From Algoriphagus aquimarinus (lineage in GTDB: Bacteria > Bacteroidota > Bacteroidia > Cytophagales > Cyclobacteriaceae), in assembly GCF_007997215.1 (NCBI RefSeq), contig NZ_VORW01000022.1, positions 1-64,000 on the forward strand: 64,000 bases of DNA. The letters are read 5' to 3'. Under the pieces are notes generated by a model, which ran no database searches, had not been told where the DNA came from, and saw nothing but the letters and a program-made list of their open reading frames with translations. The position numbers and the translations under genes are program-made. This document shows positions 54,068 through 63,107 of this stretch, one piece after another (the stretch's first letter is position 1; every line of letters starts with the position of its first letter).

Positions 54068-54424
54068 TCACCGTAGGAAAAAAGTCACATCGTCACAGAC
54101 CCTTATTGTCTTGGATAAGATGCAACCTTTAAAAATGTATTCTCCTGGCTGACTCCCTTTGAATTTCTGAAGAGATGAGATCCTTCCTGCCTTTCCGGTT
54201 ACCTCCTCTGTAAACACCACTTGACCATTGACTTCCCAAATCATATCCCATTTGTTGGTGGGAGGGAGGCCTCTGACCACAAGCAAAAGTCCAACACTGT
54301 CTTGGAAACTTTGATTAGGCCCTCCAATCACGCTTACCTCTTCCACAGTATAATCAGACGGTTCTGGCGGAATAATATTGCAACCTAATAGAACTAAAAA
54401 AAGAAGAGGTAGCATTTTCACCAT
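54068..54424 (-). CDS. small lipoprotein
   Basis: The protein is 118 residues from the ATG at 54424 (MVKMLPLLFLVLLGC, a clear lipobox). The frame extends 45 nt further upstream, but without a signal there. The mature part is beta-rich, with EVSVIGGPNQSFQDSVG, MIWEVNGQVVFTEEV and EYIFKGCILSKTIRVC; two Cys near the end may pair. The family is not recognised. It lies between the two copies of the ATPase duplication, on the opposite strand. Confidence 0.65.
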   Translation of the reverse strand: MVKMLPLLFLVLLGCNIIPPEPSDYTVEEVSVIGGPNQSFQDSVGLLLVVRGLPPTNKWDMIWEVNGQVVFTEEVTGKAGRISSLQKFKGSQPGEYIFKGCILSKTIRVCDDVTFFLR

Positions 54425-54556
54425 GATATGACTCGAATTAAGCTTGTTTGCACGTAAAATGATGAACATGGAGGAAGGTGAATTTGTTAACCAAAGAAAT
54501 AAGAATTATGGTAAAAACAAAAAAAACTCTCCGTTGATTTAGAGAGGTCTTTTTGT

Positions 54557-54757
54557 GGAGCAGCTCAGTTTCTTATGATTATACCTATGATGGTCGCACC
54601 ATATCTGATTTATTTACCATGTGCGATGCTGTTTAATTTCTATGCTGGATTGGCAGCGATAGGCACAGTAGGTGTTATAGGAATTATTTTCTTTAATAAG
54701 CTTTCAACTATTAATATTAATCGCGTTTTAAAAAACCGATATGAAATTTCATCTTAA
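54557..54757 (+). pseudogene. remnant of DUF5687 permease C-terminus
   Basis: Sixty-six codons match the permease end (GAAQFLMIIPMMVAPY at the start, NRVLKNRYEISS at the end). A TCA-to-TAA change stops the frame five codons before the original stop. No upstream permease sequence is present, so this is a truncated duplicate. Confidence 0.85.
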
Positions 54758-54771
54758 TTCCGTCAAGAATT

Positions 54772-55467
54772 ATGATTCAAGTAACTGATTTAAAAAAGCA
54801 ATATAAAGAAGCTGTCGTCCTAGATATGGCGAGACTAGACATACCGAAATCAGAGTGCTTTGGATTGGTGGGGAATAATGGTGCTGGAAAAACAACCTTG
54901 TTTAGGATTATGCTTGACCTTGTTCGGGCTACCGAAGGAAAGGTGGAAATCGATTCTAGGGATGTAAGTAAATCGGAAGATTGGAAGAGAACCACAGGAG
55001 CTTATCTGGATGAGCACATGCTATTGTCGTACCTGACTGCTGATGAGTATTTCCAGACGCTGCGCAAAATCTATGGGCTATCGGAAGCTGATTTGCATCT
55101 GCATCTTGGAAAGTTTACTGAGTTTTTTAACGATGAGATTGTTGGTAAAAAGAAATACATCCGTGATCTGTCCAAAGGTAATCTCAAGAAAGTGGGAATT
55201 GCCGCTGCATTGATGGGCAATCAGGAAGTTGTTTTCTTGGATGAGCCGTTTGAGAATTTGGATCCTAGTTCTCAGATCCGTTTGAAGAAATTGATCCTTC
55301 AAGAAAAAGAAACCTCTCAGGTTACCTTTTTGATTTCCAGTCATGACCTGAATCATGTCACGGAGATTTGTGATCGCATCGTACTACTTGAGAAAGGCAA
55401 GATCATCAATGACCTGAGAGATAGATCGGCGATGCTCGCTGAGCTGGATGCTTATTTCACGGGTTGA
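54772..55467 (+). CDS. orphan ABC ATPase, duplicate copy
   Basis: The 231-residue protein differs from the upstream ATPase at roughly a dozen positions (for example VERLE to MARLD and GDPEV to GNQEV). All nucleotide-binding motifs are intact. It lacks its own permease, because only a remnant precedes it. It may energise the upstream permease or be on the way to decay. The lack of stops suggests either a recent copy or selection. Confidence 0.88.
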   Translation: MIQVTDLKKQYKEAVVLDMARLDIPKSECFGLVGNNGAGKTTLFRIMLDLVRATEGKVEIDSRDVSKSEDWKRTTGAYLDEHMLLSYLTADEYFQTLRKIYGLSEADLHLHLGKFTEFFNDEIVGKKKYIRDLSKGNLKKVGIAAALMGNQEVVFLDEPFENLDPSSQIRLKKLILQEKETSQVTFLISSHDLNHVTEICDRIVLLEKGKIINDLRDRSAMLAELDAYFTG

Positions 55468-55611
55468 GTTATCGAGCTGAAAATCTTTTTATTTGTTGGA
55501 ATAAGGTTAAAATATAATGGGCCTCGACATTTCTCGGCCACCGGGTTTGTGTGGTTTAGAAGGACGGGGATAGTTTTTATAGCCAGTCTGATTTTGGCAG
55601 ACTTCTGTCGG

Positions 55612-55640
55612 ATGGTCTATCGAGCGCAGTCGAGATGCCA
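55612..55640 (+). repeat. short intergenic repeat related to the MITE-like family
   Basis: GGTCTATCGAGCGCAGTCGAG resembles in style the CCGAGCGGAGTCGAGG end of the repeats at 20025 and 30234, although the resemblance is partial. Confidence 0.4.
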
Positions 55641-55738
55641 TCTTAATTAAATTGTGCCCTCAATGTAATCCTTGGCTAGTGAGCCTGTCTAACGCCAAGT
55701 GGTCCTGCTGATCTACTGTGCTCCTCAGTTTAAAAAAC

Positions 55739-55920
55739 CTGTTCATTTTTAGCTCGTCAAGTGAACATATACTAAGAAAAGCTACTATTTCTGGACAGGG
55801 TTTGAGTACATGTCCATTTTTATTAAAAAATTGGACATGTACTAGTTGTGCACCTATTTTCTGGACATATAATAGCAACATGTCCATTTTAATAAATAAT
55901 ATGAACATGTTATTTGTGTC
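55739..55920. repeat. tandem array of about 70-bp palindromic units
   Basis: Units begin at 55740, 55811 and 55881 (TGTTCATTTTTA, TGTCCATTTTTA, TGTCCATTTTAA). Each carries a facing TGAACAT or TGGACATGT about 22 bp on, and the first two end with a TTCTGGACA block. The middle unit holds AGTACATGTCCA and TGGACATGTACT as 12-bp inverted arms. The third unit is partial. Confidence 0.75.
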
Positions 55921-55960
55921 TTGTTCGTTAATGAAGAGCTTGTCAGGATTTTGGGAGATT

Positions 55961-55993
55961 AAAAAAGTCCCTCCAAACGCTTGGAGGGACTTT
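55961..55993 (-). terminator. terminator of the RND efflux operon
   Basis: A 13-bp perfect stem (AAAGTCCCTCCAA / TTGGAGGGACTTT) with a 4-nt loop ends in a T run on the minus strand. A second hairpin (TATCCATG / CATGGATA, 56003-56024) lies between it and the tolC-like stop. Confidence 0.88.
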
Positions 55994-56049
55994 CGACAAT
56001 GCTATCCATGCCATTACATGGATAGACGTTCAACCTTTAATCAACCAAA

Positions 56050-57489
56050 TTATTTCCAACCGCCACCAAGGGCTTGGTAAATATTGACCTTGGCATTCAT
56101 TTGTTTCATCCTAGTTTCGATCAAGTCGAATCTAGATTCCAGTGCATCTCTTTGAGTCAATAGAACTTCCATGTAATCTGCTCTTGCAGAATTGAAAAGC
56201 TCATTAGAAATGTCAACTGATTGAGTAAGAGCTTGTACTTCCTGAGACTTCAAGTCATAGGTTTTTTCCAAGTTGCTGATATTTGAAAGCTGATTTGCAA
56301 CCTCTATATAAGCATTCAAGATGGTTTGCTCATAGTTGTAAATTGCCTGAATCTGCTTCGCGTTAGCCATCAAGTACCTCGCTTTTATCGCATTTCTATT
56401 GATTAGAGGAGCAATTAGCTCACCTGTCAGTGAATAGATGAGCGACTCAGGAGAAGTGAAGATGTAGCTTGGGTTAAAAGCATTGAAACCAAGACCTGCT
56501 TTGATCTCCAAAGAAGGGTAGAAGTCAGCTTTGGCTACATTGATGTCAATCTTAGAAGCCGCTAACTCTAGTTCAGCTTGTCTGATATCAGGTCTGTTTG
56601 CCAATAGTTGAGAAGGGATACCTGCTTGGATTGTTTCTGGAATTAGATCTCCAAATGCATTTGCGTCCCTCTCCACCTTCTGTGGGAATCTACCTACTAG
56701 GAAGTTGATTCTGTTCTCGATTTCTATGATATTCTGCTGTATGCCAAATTGAAGGCTCTTAGTATTGAGTACCTGTGCTTCAAATCTGCGTACTGCCAAT
56801 TCGGTCACCCGTGCAGCTTGCTTTTGATATTTCACTATCTCGTAAGCATTGTTTTGAATCTCAATGTTTTGCTTAACGATAGCAAGTTGATTATCGAGGG
56901 CCAGCAACTCATAATAGGAGTTGGCAATCTCTGAAATCAGATTGGTCACCATGAAGTTTTTGCCTTCCACACTGGCCAAATATCTGGTCATCGCAGACTT
57001 TTTAGCATTTCGCAGTTTGTGCCAAATATCCACTTCCCAAGTAGCGTAGGCTCCCAGCATGTAATCTTGCAGTGGGTCAGGCATTTCTTTGCCTGGTTTG
57101 ATGTCAGTATTTGCATCATTCGCACCCTGACTTGTATATCTACCCACTTTGTCTACGCCGGCTGCAGCACCCAGACCAACAGAAGGTAGAATCTCGCCTT
57201 TGCGGACTCTTATTTCATTTTGGGCAATCTGAATTTCCTGCAATGTAATATTCAACTCCTGATTATTGCTCAAGGCAGTGTCAATCAGAGCTTTCAGGTA
57301 TGGGTCGGAAAAATAATCCTTCCATACTACGTCTGCCGCTGTATTTGTAGAATCCTGAGAGCTATTCTGATAGCTCTCAGGTACTGCGTCATTTACGTTT
57401 TTTTGTATTAGCTCGGGAGTTTTGCAACCAGACACTGCTAGTGTGATAGCCGTTGCTCCTAAGCATATATATATGATTCTCTTAAGCAT
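56050..57489 (-). CDS. TolC/NodT-type outer-membrane efflux lipoprotein
   Basis: The protein is 479 residues from the ATG at 57489 (MLKRIIYICLGATAI), with a lipobox at Cys22 (AVSGC). The frame is open 14 codons further upstream, inside the pump gene. Two outer-membrane-efflux repeats contain long helices, with NSYYELLALDNQLAIVKQN, LLANRPDIRQAELELAASK and SARADYMEVLLTQRDALES. It forms the outer-membrane channel for the RND pump, whose stop it overlaps by 8 bp. Confidence 0.92.
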   Translation of the reverse strand: MLKRIIYICLGATAITLAVSGCKTPELIQKNVNDAVPESYQNSSQDSTNTAADVVWKDYFSDPYLKALIDTALSNNQELNITLQEIQIAQNEIRVRKGEILPSVGLGAAAGVDKVGRYTSQGANDANTDIKPGKEMPDPLQDYMLGAYATWEVDIWHKLRNAKKSAMTRYLASVEGKNFMVTNLISEIANSYYELLALDNQLAIVKQNIEIQNNAYEIVKYQKQAARVTELAVRRFEAQVLNTKSLQFGIQQNIIEIENRINFLVGRFPQKVERDANAFGDLIPETIQAGIPSQLLANRPDIRQAELELAASKIDINVAKADFYPSLEIKAGLGFNAFNPSYIFTSPESLIYSLTGELIAPLINRNAIKARYLMANAKQIQAIYNYEQTILNAYIEVANQLSNISNLEKTYDLKSQEVQALTQSVDISNELFNSARADYMEVLLTQRDALESRFDLIETRMKQMNAKVNIYQALGGGWK

Positions 57490-60400
57490 GGGAGTGGTGT
57501 TTTTGTTCGGATAATGGAGTTTCATCTTCATTTTTAATCAAGTGACGGCCATCAGCCATACTACCGAATATGTAGTACAAGCCTGGGACAATAATCACCC
57601 CGAAAATGGTTCCGAATAGCATGCCTCCAAGTGCTGATGCACCAATGGTGTGATTACCAATAGCTCCAGCGCCTGATGCTACAATCAAAGGAATCAAACC
57701 TGCAATAAATGCAAAAGATGTCATTAGGATTGGGCGGAAACGTACTCTTGCACCTTCGATAGCTGCCTCTAGAATACTTAACCCTTCCTGACGTTTCTGC
57801 ACTGCAAATTCTACAATCAGCACGGCGTTTTTACCCAACAGACCGACGAGCATGATGAGACCAATCTGAGCATAAATATCATTGTCCAGTCCCATCAACT
57901 TCAGTAAGAAGAAAGATCCGAATACCCCTGCTGGAAGCGAGAATACTACGGCGAGCGGAATGATAAAGCTTTCATATTGCGCAGCGAGTACAAAGTACAC
58001 GAACACCAATACTATGAGGAATACATAAAGAGCTTCATTACCTCTATTTGATTCATCGTATGATAAGCCTTCCCACGCAATGTCATAGCCCTTAGGTAAT
58101 GTTTGCGCGGATACCTCTCTAATCGCCTGAATCGCATCAGCTGTAGTGAATCCAGGGCCAGGAAGACCACGGATAGATGCTGAATTGTACATGTTGAAAC
58201 GAGTAACCTCATTTGGTCCCTGAGTTTTCTTCATAGTCATGAAAGCTGAGTAAGGAACCATTTCTCCAGCCTCGTTTTTCACAAATAGATTCAAGACATC
58301 TGAAGGGAGTCTTCTGAATGCAGGATCTGACTGCACATATACTTTGAAGAATCGACCAAATCGAATGAAACCTTGCTCATAAGTACTTCCGATTAGAATG
58401 TTAAGGCTCTCCATTGCTGTTCCTATAGAAACACCTTTCTGCATCGCCTTGTCGTTGTCAATCTCCAGCTCGTACTGAGGATAATTGGCGGCGAAGAAGG
58501 TGAAAAGGCCTGATAATTCTTTACGTGCACCAAGATCATCCATGAATTTCTTGTTGATCTTATCAAACTCCTGGTAATCAGTAGTTGTAGTCTTGTCCAG
58601 TAACCTCAAGGAGAAACCTCCTGATGAACCAAAACCTGGAATTGCTGGCGGTTCGAAGAATTCGACAACAGCTCCAAGTCCTTTTGATTCTTCTTCCAGT
58701 TCTTCCATGATCTCTTTCACCGTATGCTTACGATCGCCCCATGGCTTAAGGTTGATCAAACAAGTACCGGCATTAGAACCACGACCTTCGGTCATAATCT
58801 CATAACCTGCTAGAGAGGAAACAGACTCTACTCCGTCGATCTCTTCACATATTTTCTGAAGCTTCTGAGAAACCTGGTTAGTTCGCTCTAGCGTAGAACC
58901 CGGAGGTGTTTGGATAATGGCGTAGATTGTTCCCTGATCTTCACTTGGGATAAATCCAGCTGGTAGAATTTGATTTTCAAATACAATACCTGCTCCGAAA
59001 AGCAATAGAATAGCCCATGTGAGCCATTTTCTGCTAACCATTGATCGAAGTAAGCCTACATATTTTCCTGTAAGCTTGTCAAACCCTCTATTGAAGCCAT
59101 CTAGCGCCTTCGTCAGGATGTTTTTCTTCTTCTCTTTTCCATGGTTATTTTTCAATAACATGGCACAAAGTACCGGAGTCAGAGTCAGGGCAATAATTGC
59201 TGAAATCACAATCGAACTTGCCATAGTAATAGAGAACTGACGGTAGAATGTCCCTACCGGTCCACTCATAAATGAGATCGGTAAGAATACTGATACCATT
59301 ACTGCAGTGATCGCGATGATCGCACCGGAGATTTCACCAAGTACTCTTTTTACTGCTTGGTACGGTGTCAAGTGAGGCATTTCCTCCATCTTGGCGTGTA
59401 CAGCTTCCACTACCACAATCGCATCATCGACCACAATACCAATAGCTAGTACCAGTGCAAATAGCGTAATGATGTTGATGGAGAGGCCAAACATCTGAAG
59501 GACGAAGAATGCTCCAATTAGAGATACCGGAACTGCTATAATTGGGATCAAAGTTGATCGCCAATCCCCTAAGAAGATAAACACAACTAAGGCTACGAGG
59601 ATAAATGCATCCCGTAGCGTATGGATCACCTGCTCGGTAGACGCATCCAAGAATCGGGAAACATCATAACTGATATTGTAATCCATTCCCGGAGGGAAAG
59701 AAGCTTTCATTATTTCCAGCTCCGCTTTTACTTCGGCAATTACGTCACTTGCATTACTACCATAGTTTTGCTTCAATACAATTGCAGCAGATGGCTTACC
59801 GTCCAGATTGGAGTAAATATCAAAGAATTCACTACCCAATTCAGTCTTAGCAATATCCTTTAAGTGAACACTTTCACCTTCAGAATTTGCACGGATAATT
59901 ATGTTGTCGTATTCCTCAGCCTTACTGAATCGTCCTTTATAGGTCAATACATATTCTAGAGATTGAGCTTCAATACCAGAGCTTTGGCCTATTCTACCTG
60001 GTCGGCCTACAATACTCTGTTCTTTCATGGCTTCCATCACCTCATCTACAGAGATGTTGTATGCACGCATACGATCAGGATTTAACCAAACACGCATTGC
60101 GTAAGTACGGCTACCTAATATTTGAGATCTCGCGACACCTTTGATCCGGTTGATTTCAGGGATCATATTCACGTTAGCGTAATTATACAGGAATTTTTCA
60201 TCCATGTTTTCGCTCGTTGAATACAGGTTGACATACATCAACATACTAGGCTGTATAGGTGTAATAACTACACCTTCACGCTGTACAAGCTCTGGGAGGA
60301 GTGGCATCACCTGATCCACCCTGGTCTTGACACGAATTACTGCCTGATTGGGATCCGTGCCGGGTTCGAAGATGATGTTAATCGTGGCTTCACCCGCACT

Positions 60401-60649
60401 GGTAGCATCCGTTGCCATGTATCTCATATCCTGCACACCATTGATGGCGTTTTCCAACGTAATCAAAGTGGACTTCACAAGTACATCTGCACTTGATCCA
60501 GGATAGGCTATGAAAATACTTACTGTAGTAGGGGCAATCGGAGGGAACTGAGATATAGGCAGCTGGTTAATAGATAACGAGCCTATAAATACTATAATGA
60601 TCGAAATGACAATCGCTAGGACTGGTCTTTTTATGAATGTGCTAAACAT
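57482..60649 (-). CDS. HAE1-family RND efflux pump (AcrB-like)
   Basis: The 1055-residue inner-membrane pump has 12 helices and two large periplasmic loops. Proton-relay residues D408 and D409 lie in AIGIVVDDAIVVVEAVHAKM, and the conserved Lys lies in GLLGKNAVLIVEFA. FIKRPVLAIVISI opens the protein and FFEPPAIPGFGSSGGF marks the porter domain. It exports hydrophobic compounds with the adjacent fusion and channel proteins. Substrate range is unknown. Confidence 0.95.
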   Translation of the reverse strand: MFSTFIKRPVLAIVISIIIVFIGSLSINQLPISQFPPIAPTTVSIFIAYPGSSADVLVKSTLITLENAINGVQDMRYMATDATSAGEATINIIFEPGTDPNQAVIRVKTRVDQVMPLLPELVQREGVVITPIQPSMLMYVNLYSTSENMDEKFLYNYANVNMIPEINRIKGVARSQILGSRTYAMRVWLNPDRMRAYNISVDEVMEAMKEQSIVGRPGRIGQSSGIEAQSLEYVLTYKGRFSKAEEYDNIIIRANSEGESVHLKDIAKTELGSEFFDIYSNLDGKPSAAIVLKQNYGSNASDVIAEVKAELEIMKASFPPGMDYNISYDVSRFLDASTEQVIHTLRDAFILVALVVFIFLGDWRSTLIPIIAVPVSLIGAFFVLQMFGLSINIITLFALVLAIGIVVDDAIVVVEAVHAKMEEMPHLTPYQAVKRVLGEISGAIIAITAVMVSVFLPISFMSGPVGTFYRQFSITMASSIVISAIIALTLTPVLCAMLLKNNHGKEKKKNILTKALDGFNRGFDKLTGKYVGLLRSMVSRKWLTWAILLLFGAGIVFENQILPAGFIPSEDQGTIYAIIQTPPGSTLERTNQVSQKLQKICEEIDGVESVSSLAGYEIMTEGRGSNAGTCLINLKPWGDRKHTVKEIMEELEEESKGLGAVVEFFEPPAIPGFGSSGGFSLRLLDKTTTTDYQEFDKINKKFMDDLGARKELSGLFTFFAANYPQYELEIDNDKAMQKGVSIGTAMESLNILIGSTYEQGFIRFGRFFKVYVQSDPAFRRLPSDVLNLFVKNEAGEMVPYSAFMTMKKTQGPNEVTRFNMYNSASIRGLPGPGFTTADAIQAIREVSAQTLPKGYDIAWEGLSYDESNRGNEALYVFLIVLVFVYFVLAAQYESFIIPLAVVFSLPAGVFGSFFLLKLMGLDNDIYAQIGLIMLVGLLGKNAVLIVEFAVQKRQEGLSILEAAIEGARVRFRPILMTSFAFIAGLIPLIVASGAGAIGNHTIGASALGGMLFGTIFGVIIVPGLYYIFGSMADGRHLIKNEDETPLSEQKHHSHA

Positions 60650-60679
60650 TATTGCTTCTGGTTTTTATGAGAGAATGGA

Positions 60680-61768
60680 CTACTCTGCATATAAGTCTAA
60701 CTGAGACAATGCTGTGTGAGGCTGGACGAATTCATAATGAATCTCCTCATTCTCTCTTACCAGACGTAGACCTTCAAGAAGGATTTTGTCGGTCTCCTTT
60801 ATACCTTCTGAAATCACAAAAATGTGTGGAATCTCTGCTACGATGGTGACTTCTCTTGAGCGAATTTTATTTTCTTCATCCACTACGTAGACGTACTTTT
60901 TATCAAGCACTTCAAACGTTGCTTTTTGAGGGATCAATAAGGCATTCTTAAGCGGGATTCTCATTTCAATGTTACCCGTTTCACCATGTCTTAATAGACC
61001 ATCTGGGTTTGGGAAAGTAGCTCTAAAGGCGATGTTACCAGTTTCATTATTGAAATCAGCTACGATGGTTTCTACAACTCCCTGGTAAGCGAAATACTTA
61101 TTGTTTGCCATTAGAAGATGGACAATGACATCGTCATTGCTCGCCACTTTAGCTTTGTATTCTAGATATTCTGCTTCAGGAACATTGTAGTAAACCCACA
61201 TTTTGCTGTTATCTGAAAATTCAGACAGTAAATCCCCTTCATCCAGTAAACTTCCTTCTCTTACGTGGAACCGACCGATAATCCCGTCAAATGGAGCTCG
61301 GATCTCAGTAAACTGTAAGTGAACTTCGGCTAATGCCAGTTCAGCAGTTGCTTTAGCCAATTTGGCTTTAGCCATTGCTAGCTCGTTAGGAGCCACAATA
61401 TTTCTATCTGCAAGTGTTTTTGTGTTTTGATATTCGATCGTAGCAAAATCTACTTCTGCTTTGGCACTTTGTTGTTCTGCTTCGTAAAGCTTAGGCATGA
61501 TTTTGAACATTAGCTGGCCTTTTTTCACAAGTTGGCCTTCATCTACATAGATCTTTTGCAGATAACCTCTTTCCTGTGCACGCAGCTCAATGTGCTGGAT
61601 GGAATGTATTTGAGAGACATAATCTTTGGTGATTAATGTGTCCATTGTCAAAGGGCTAGTGACCAGAAATGTGGTTTCACTTTCCTTATGCTCTTCTCCG
61701 TGTGAGTTACAACTTGCGATCCACAAAGTGCCGCACAGGCTCAAGAGCATGAAAATTCGATTTTTCAT
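60680..61768 (-). CDS. RND efflux periplasmic adaptor (membrane fusion protein)
   Basis: The 362-residue lipoprotein (LWIASC, Cys20) has the adaptor order beta-barrel, lipoyl, hairpin. The lipoyl half-motifs are ERGYLQKIYVDEGQLVKKGQ and FTEIRAPFDGIIGRFHVREG, with a coiled-coil hairpin between about 95 and 150. It links the pump to the TolC-like channel. It is the first pump gene, 30 bp before the AcrB-like gene. Confidence 0.94.
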   Translation of the reverse strand: MKNRIFMLLSLCGTLWIASCNSHGEEHKESETTFLVTSPLTMDTLITKDYVSQIHSIQHIELRAQERGYLQKIYVDEGQLVKKGQLMFKIMPKLYEAEQQSAKAEVDFATIEYQNTKTLADRNIVAPNELAMAKAKLAKATAELALAEVHLQFTEIRAPFDGIIGRFHVREGSLLDEGDLLSEFSDNSKMWVYYNVPEAEYLEYKAKVASNDDVIVHLLMANNKYFAYQGVVETIVADFNNETGNIAFRATFPNPDGLLRHGETGNIEMRIPLKNALLIPQKATFEVLDKKYVYVVDEENKIRSREVTIVAEIPHIFVISEGIKETDKILLEGLRLVRENEEIHYEFVQPHTALSQLDLYAE

Positions 61769-61835
61769 AGGTTGATTTTTAAAAACAAGAATTTTTCCAG
61801 GTGATTTTGGGTGTTTGTGTATAGCAAATACACGG

Positions 61836-61870
61836 AGCCCTAATAGCTTGACGCTAATGGTTTTAGGGCT
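61836..61870. other. hairpin in the leader of the efflux operon
   Basis: AGCCCTAA and TTAGGGCT form an 8-bp stem around a 19-nt loop, between the small secreted-protein gene and the adaptor gene. No T run follows. It could be an operator, a weak terminator or an RNA-stability element. Confidence 0.35.
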
Positions 61871-61925
61871 ATAAAATAAATAAGCGGAGGTTAGACAAAA
61901 GAAAGATTTGCCTCAAAAAAGGGTA

Positions 61926-62336
61926 TTATATTCTAAACACTTGTATTACTACGTGCAATCGAAGTGTTCTAGTATTAGGTACAAACTTGCTGAAATGCAA
62001 GTCTTCTGGTAAGTCTTGAAATAAAAATCCAAAAATGCGAGTGAAATACAGCGCACTTAAGTAATGATAATCTAAAAAATGACTGCTTGTAACAAAGTCA
62101 TCGTCTTCCTCTTCAATCTTGGAGTTATTGACGGTAAAGATATCACTGCCATGTTCCTTGGCTGCAGAATAAGATAAGGGATGCTGGCGCGTATTGTTGA
62201 CTCCAACAGTAGTCTCAAATGAAGCCCCATAGCTATCAATAGCATTGTCACTATCAATGCTGGCATAGATTGCGCTATACCCACTTGATATGAGAATACT
62301 TAGAGATAAAAGGAACCTGACTAAATACGTTGCCAT
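61926..62336 (-). CDS. small secreted protein upstream of the RND operon
   Basis: The 136-residue protein has a signal peptide (hydrophobic 6-22, ending IYA). The mature part has an acidic patch (IEEEDDDF), then SSHFLDYHYLSALYFTRIF and a basic C-terminus RTLRLHVVIQVFRI. I do not recognise a named family. It has a strong promoter immediately upstream and lies 157 bp before the efflux adaptor gene, on the same strand. Confidence 0.65.
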   Translation of the reverse strand: MATYLVRFLLSLSILISSGYSAIYASIDSDNAIDSYGASFETTVGVNNTRQHPLSYSAAKEHGSDIFTVNNSKIEEEDDDFVTSSHFLDYHYLSALYFTRIFGFLFQDLPEDLHFSKFVPNTRTLRLHVVIQVFRI

Positions 62337-62343
62337 TTGGGCA

Positions 62344-62374
62344 CAAATTTATATAAGACTTCTATGATAGTCAA
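62344..62374 (-). promoter_or_regulatory. promoter upstream of the small secreted protein/RND operon
   Basis: On the minus strand TTG (62374-62372), a 20-bp spacer and TAAATTTG (62351-62344) match the Bacteroidota consensus. The ATG is 7 bp after the -7 box, so the mRNA is probably nearly leaderless. Confidence 0.65.
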
Positions 62375-62474
62375 GCGCTTTTGGTTAAATATTCTCAATG
62401 ATAGGGCTGTTTTATTGAAAATAATTCAATATGACCATTCAGAGCTGAAATTTGAAGGGTAGTGAAGTAGTAAA

Positions 62475-62513
62475 AATAAAGCCCTATGAAATATTATTCT
62501 ATAGGGCTTTATT
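62475..62513 (-). terminator. terminator of tmRNA
   Basis: A 13-bp perfect stem (AATAAAGCCCTAT / ATAGGGCTTTATT) ends in TTTTTAC on the minus strand, 11 bp after the tmRNA 3' end. Confidence 0.9.
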
Positions 62514-62524
62514 AACTAAAGTTG

Positions 62525-62924
62525 TGGAGCTGGCGAGATTCGAACTCGCGTCCAGATAAGGAAACAACGTACCGTCTACATGCTTAGTCACCTGTTAGGT
62601 TTTCGATCGAAATATGCTGGGTGACACACCTAGTTCCGACTTAGCTATTTGTCTTAGACCTGCTTAATAGCATCACAAGCCGCATTCCAATCAAGTCGAC
62701 ATCCCGGGATCCACCCCGAAAGGACGGGGGGCGGAGGGATGTGGCTGGGGAATTGCTCTCGCAACTCAACCCTTTAAGCTTTCTTTCCTGTTAAGGTAAG
62801 ATTAGGCAGCCATAGCGTAAGATTCTTCGCCATTTATAGTGCGTATGAATTTTTTAAGGCCATACATACTCCAGCCTGCATGCGAGCCCGATCTTTACAC
62901 TTACTGTCAAAACCGGTCAGCCCC
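62525..62924 (-). ncRNA. ssrA: tmRNA
   Basis: The tRNA-like ends pair: GGGGCTG at the 5' end and CAGCTCC plus A at the 3' end, with the T-arm GTTCGAATC. The tag reading frame encodes NGEESYAMAA followed by TAA. CCA is not encoded; CAA follows the discriminator, so CCA must be added later. It is a one-piece tmRNA of about 400 nt that rescues stalled ribosomes with SmpB. Confidence 0.96.
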
Positions 62925-62940
62925 ATTTGAATTAGGAAGA

Positions 62941-62948
62941 CAAAAGTA
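62941..62948 (-). promoter_or_regulatory. -7 promoter box of tmRNA
   Basis: TACTTTTG on the minus strand matches TAnnTTTG and lies 16 bp before the mature tmRNA 5' end. Confidence 0.5.
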
Positions 62949-63107
62949 ATAGAATTTTGGTTCCGTTGAAGAATAGTTTTCTGCTTTGGAGGAAACGGGT
63001 AAAAATTTGAATTCTCATAGGTTTGTAAATCAAAGAATTAGAGAAAATTGTCTGAAATAGCCATTTTTAGGGCTTCCTGAGTATAGAGTTTTTTATATCT
63101 TGCGGTG

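Larger units (their letters stand above)
54557..55467 (+). repeat. segmental duplication, downstream copy
   Basis: The copy of 53142-54052 includes the permease remnant and a second complete ATPase gene. The left border falls inside a short region after a T-rich stretch at about 54545-54556. Confidence 0.85.

Noticed and set aside
55660..55908. 82-residue open frame on the minus strand across the palindromic array
   Set aside because: Its sequence is mostly a translation of the tandem palindromes, with no signal, motif or ribosome-binding support.
55739..55920. Possible CRISPR array
   Set aside because: The repeated unit is itself palindromic and imperfect over its whole length. There are no uniform repeats with unique spacers and no cas genes nearby.
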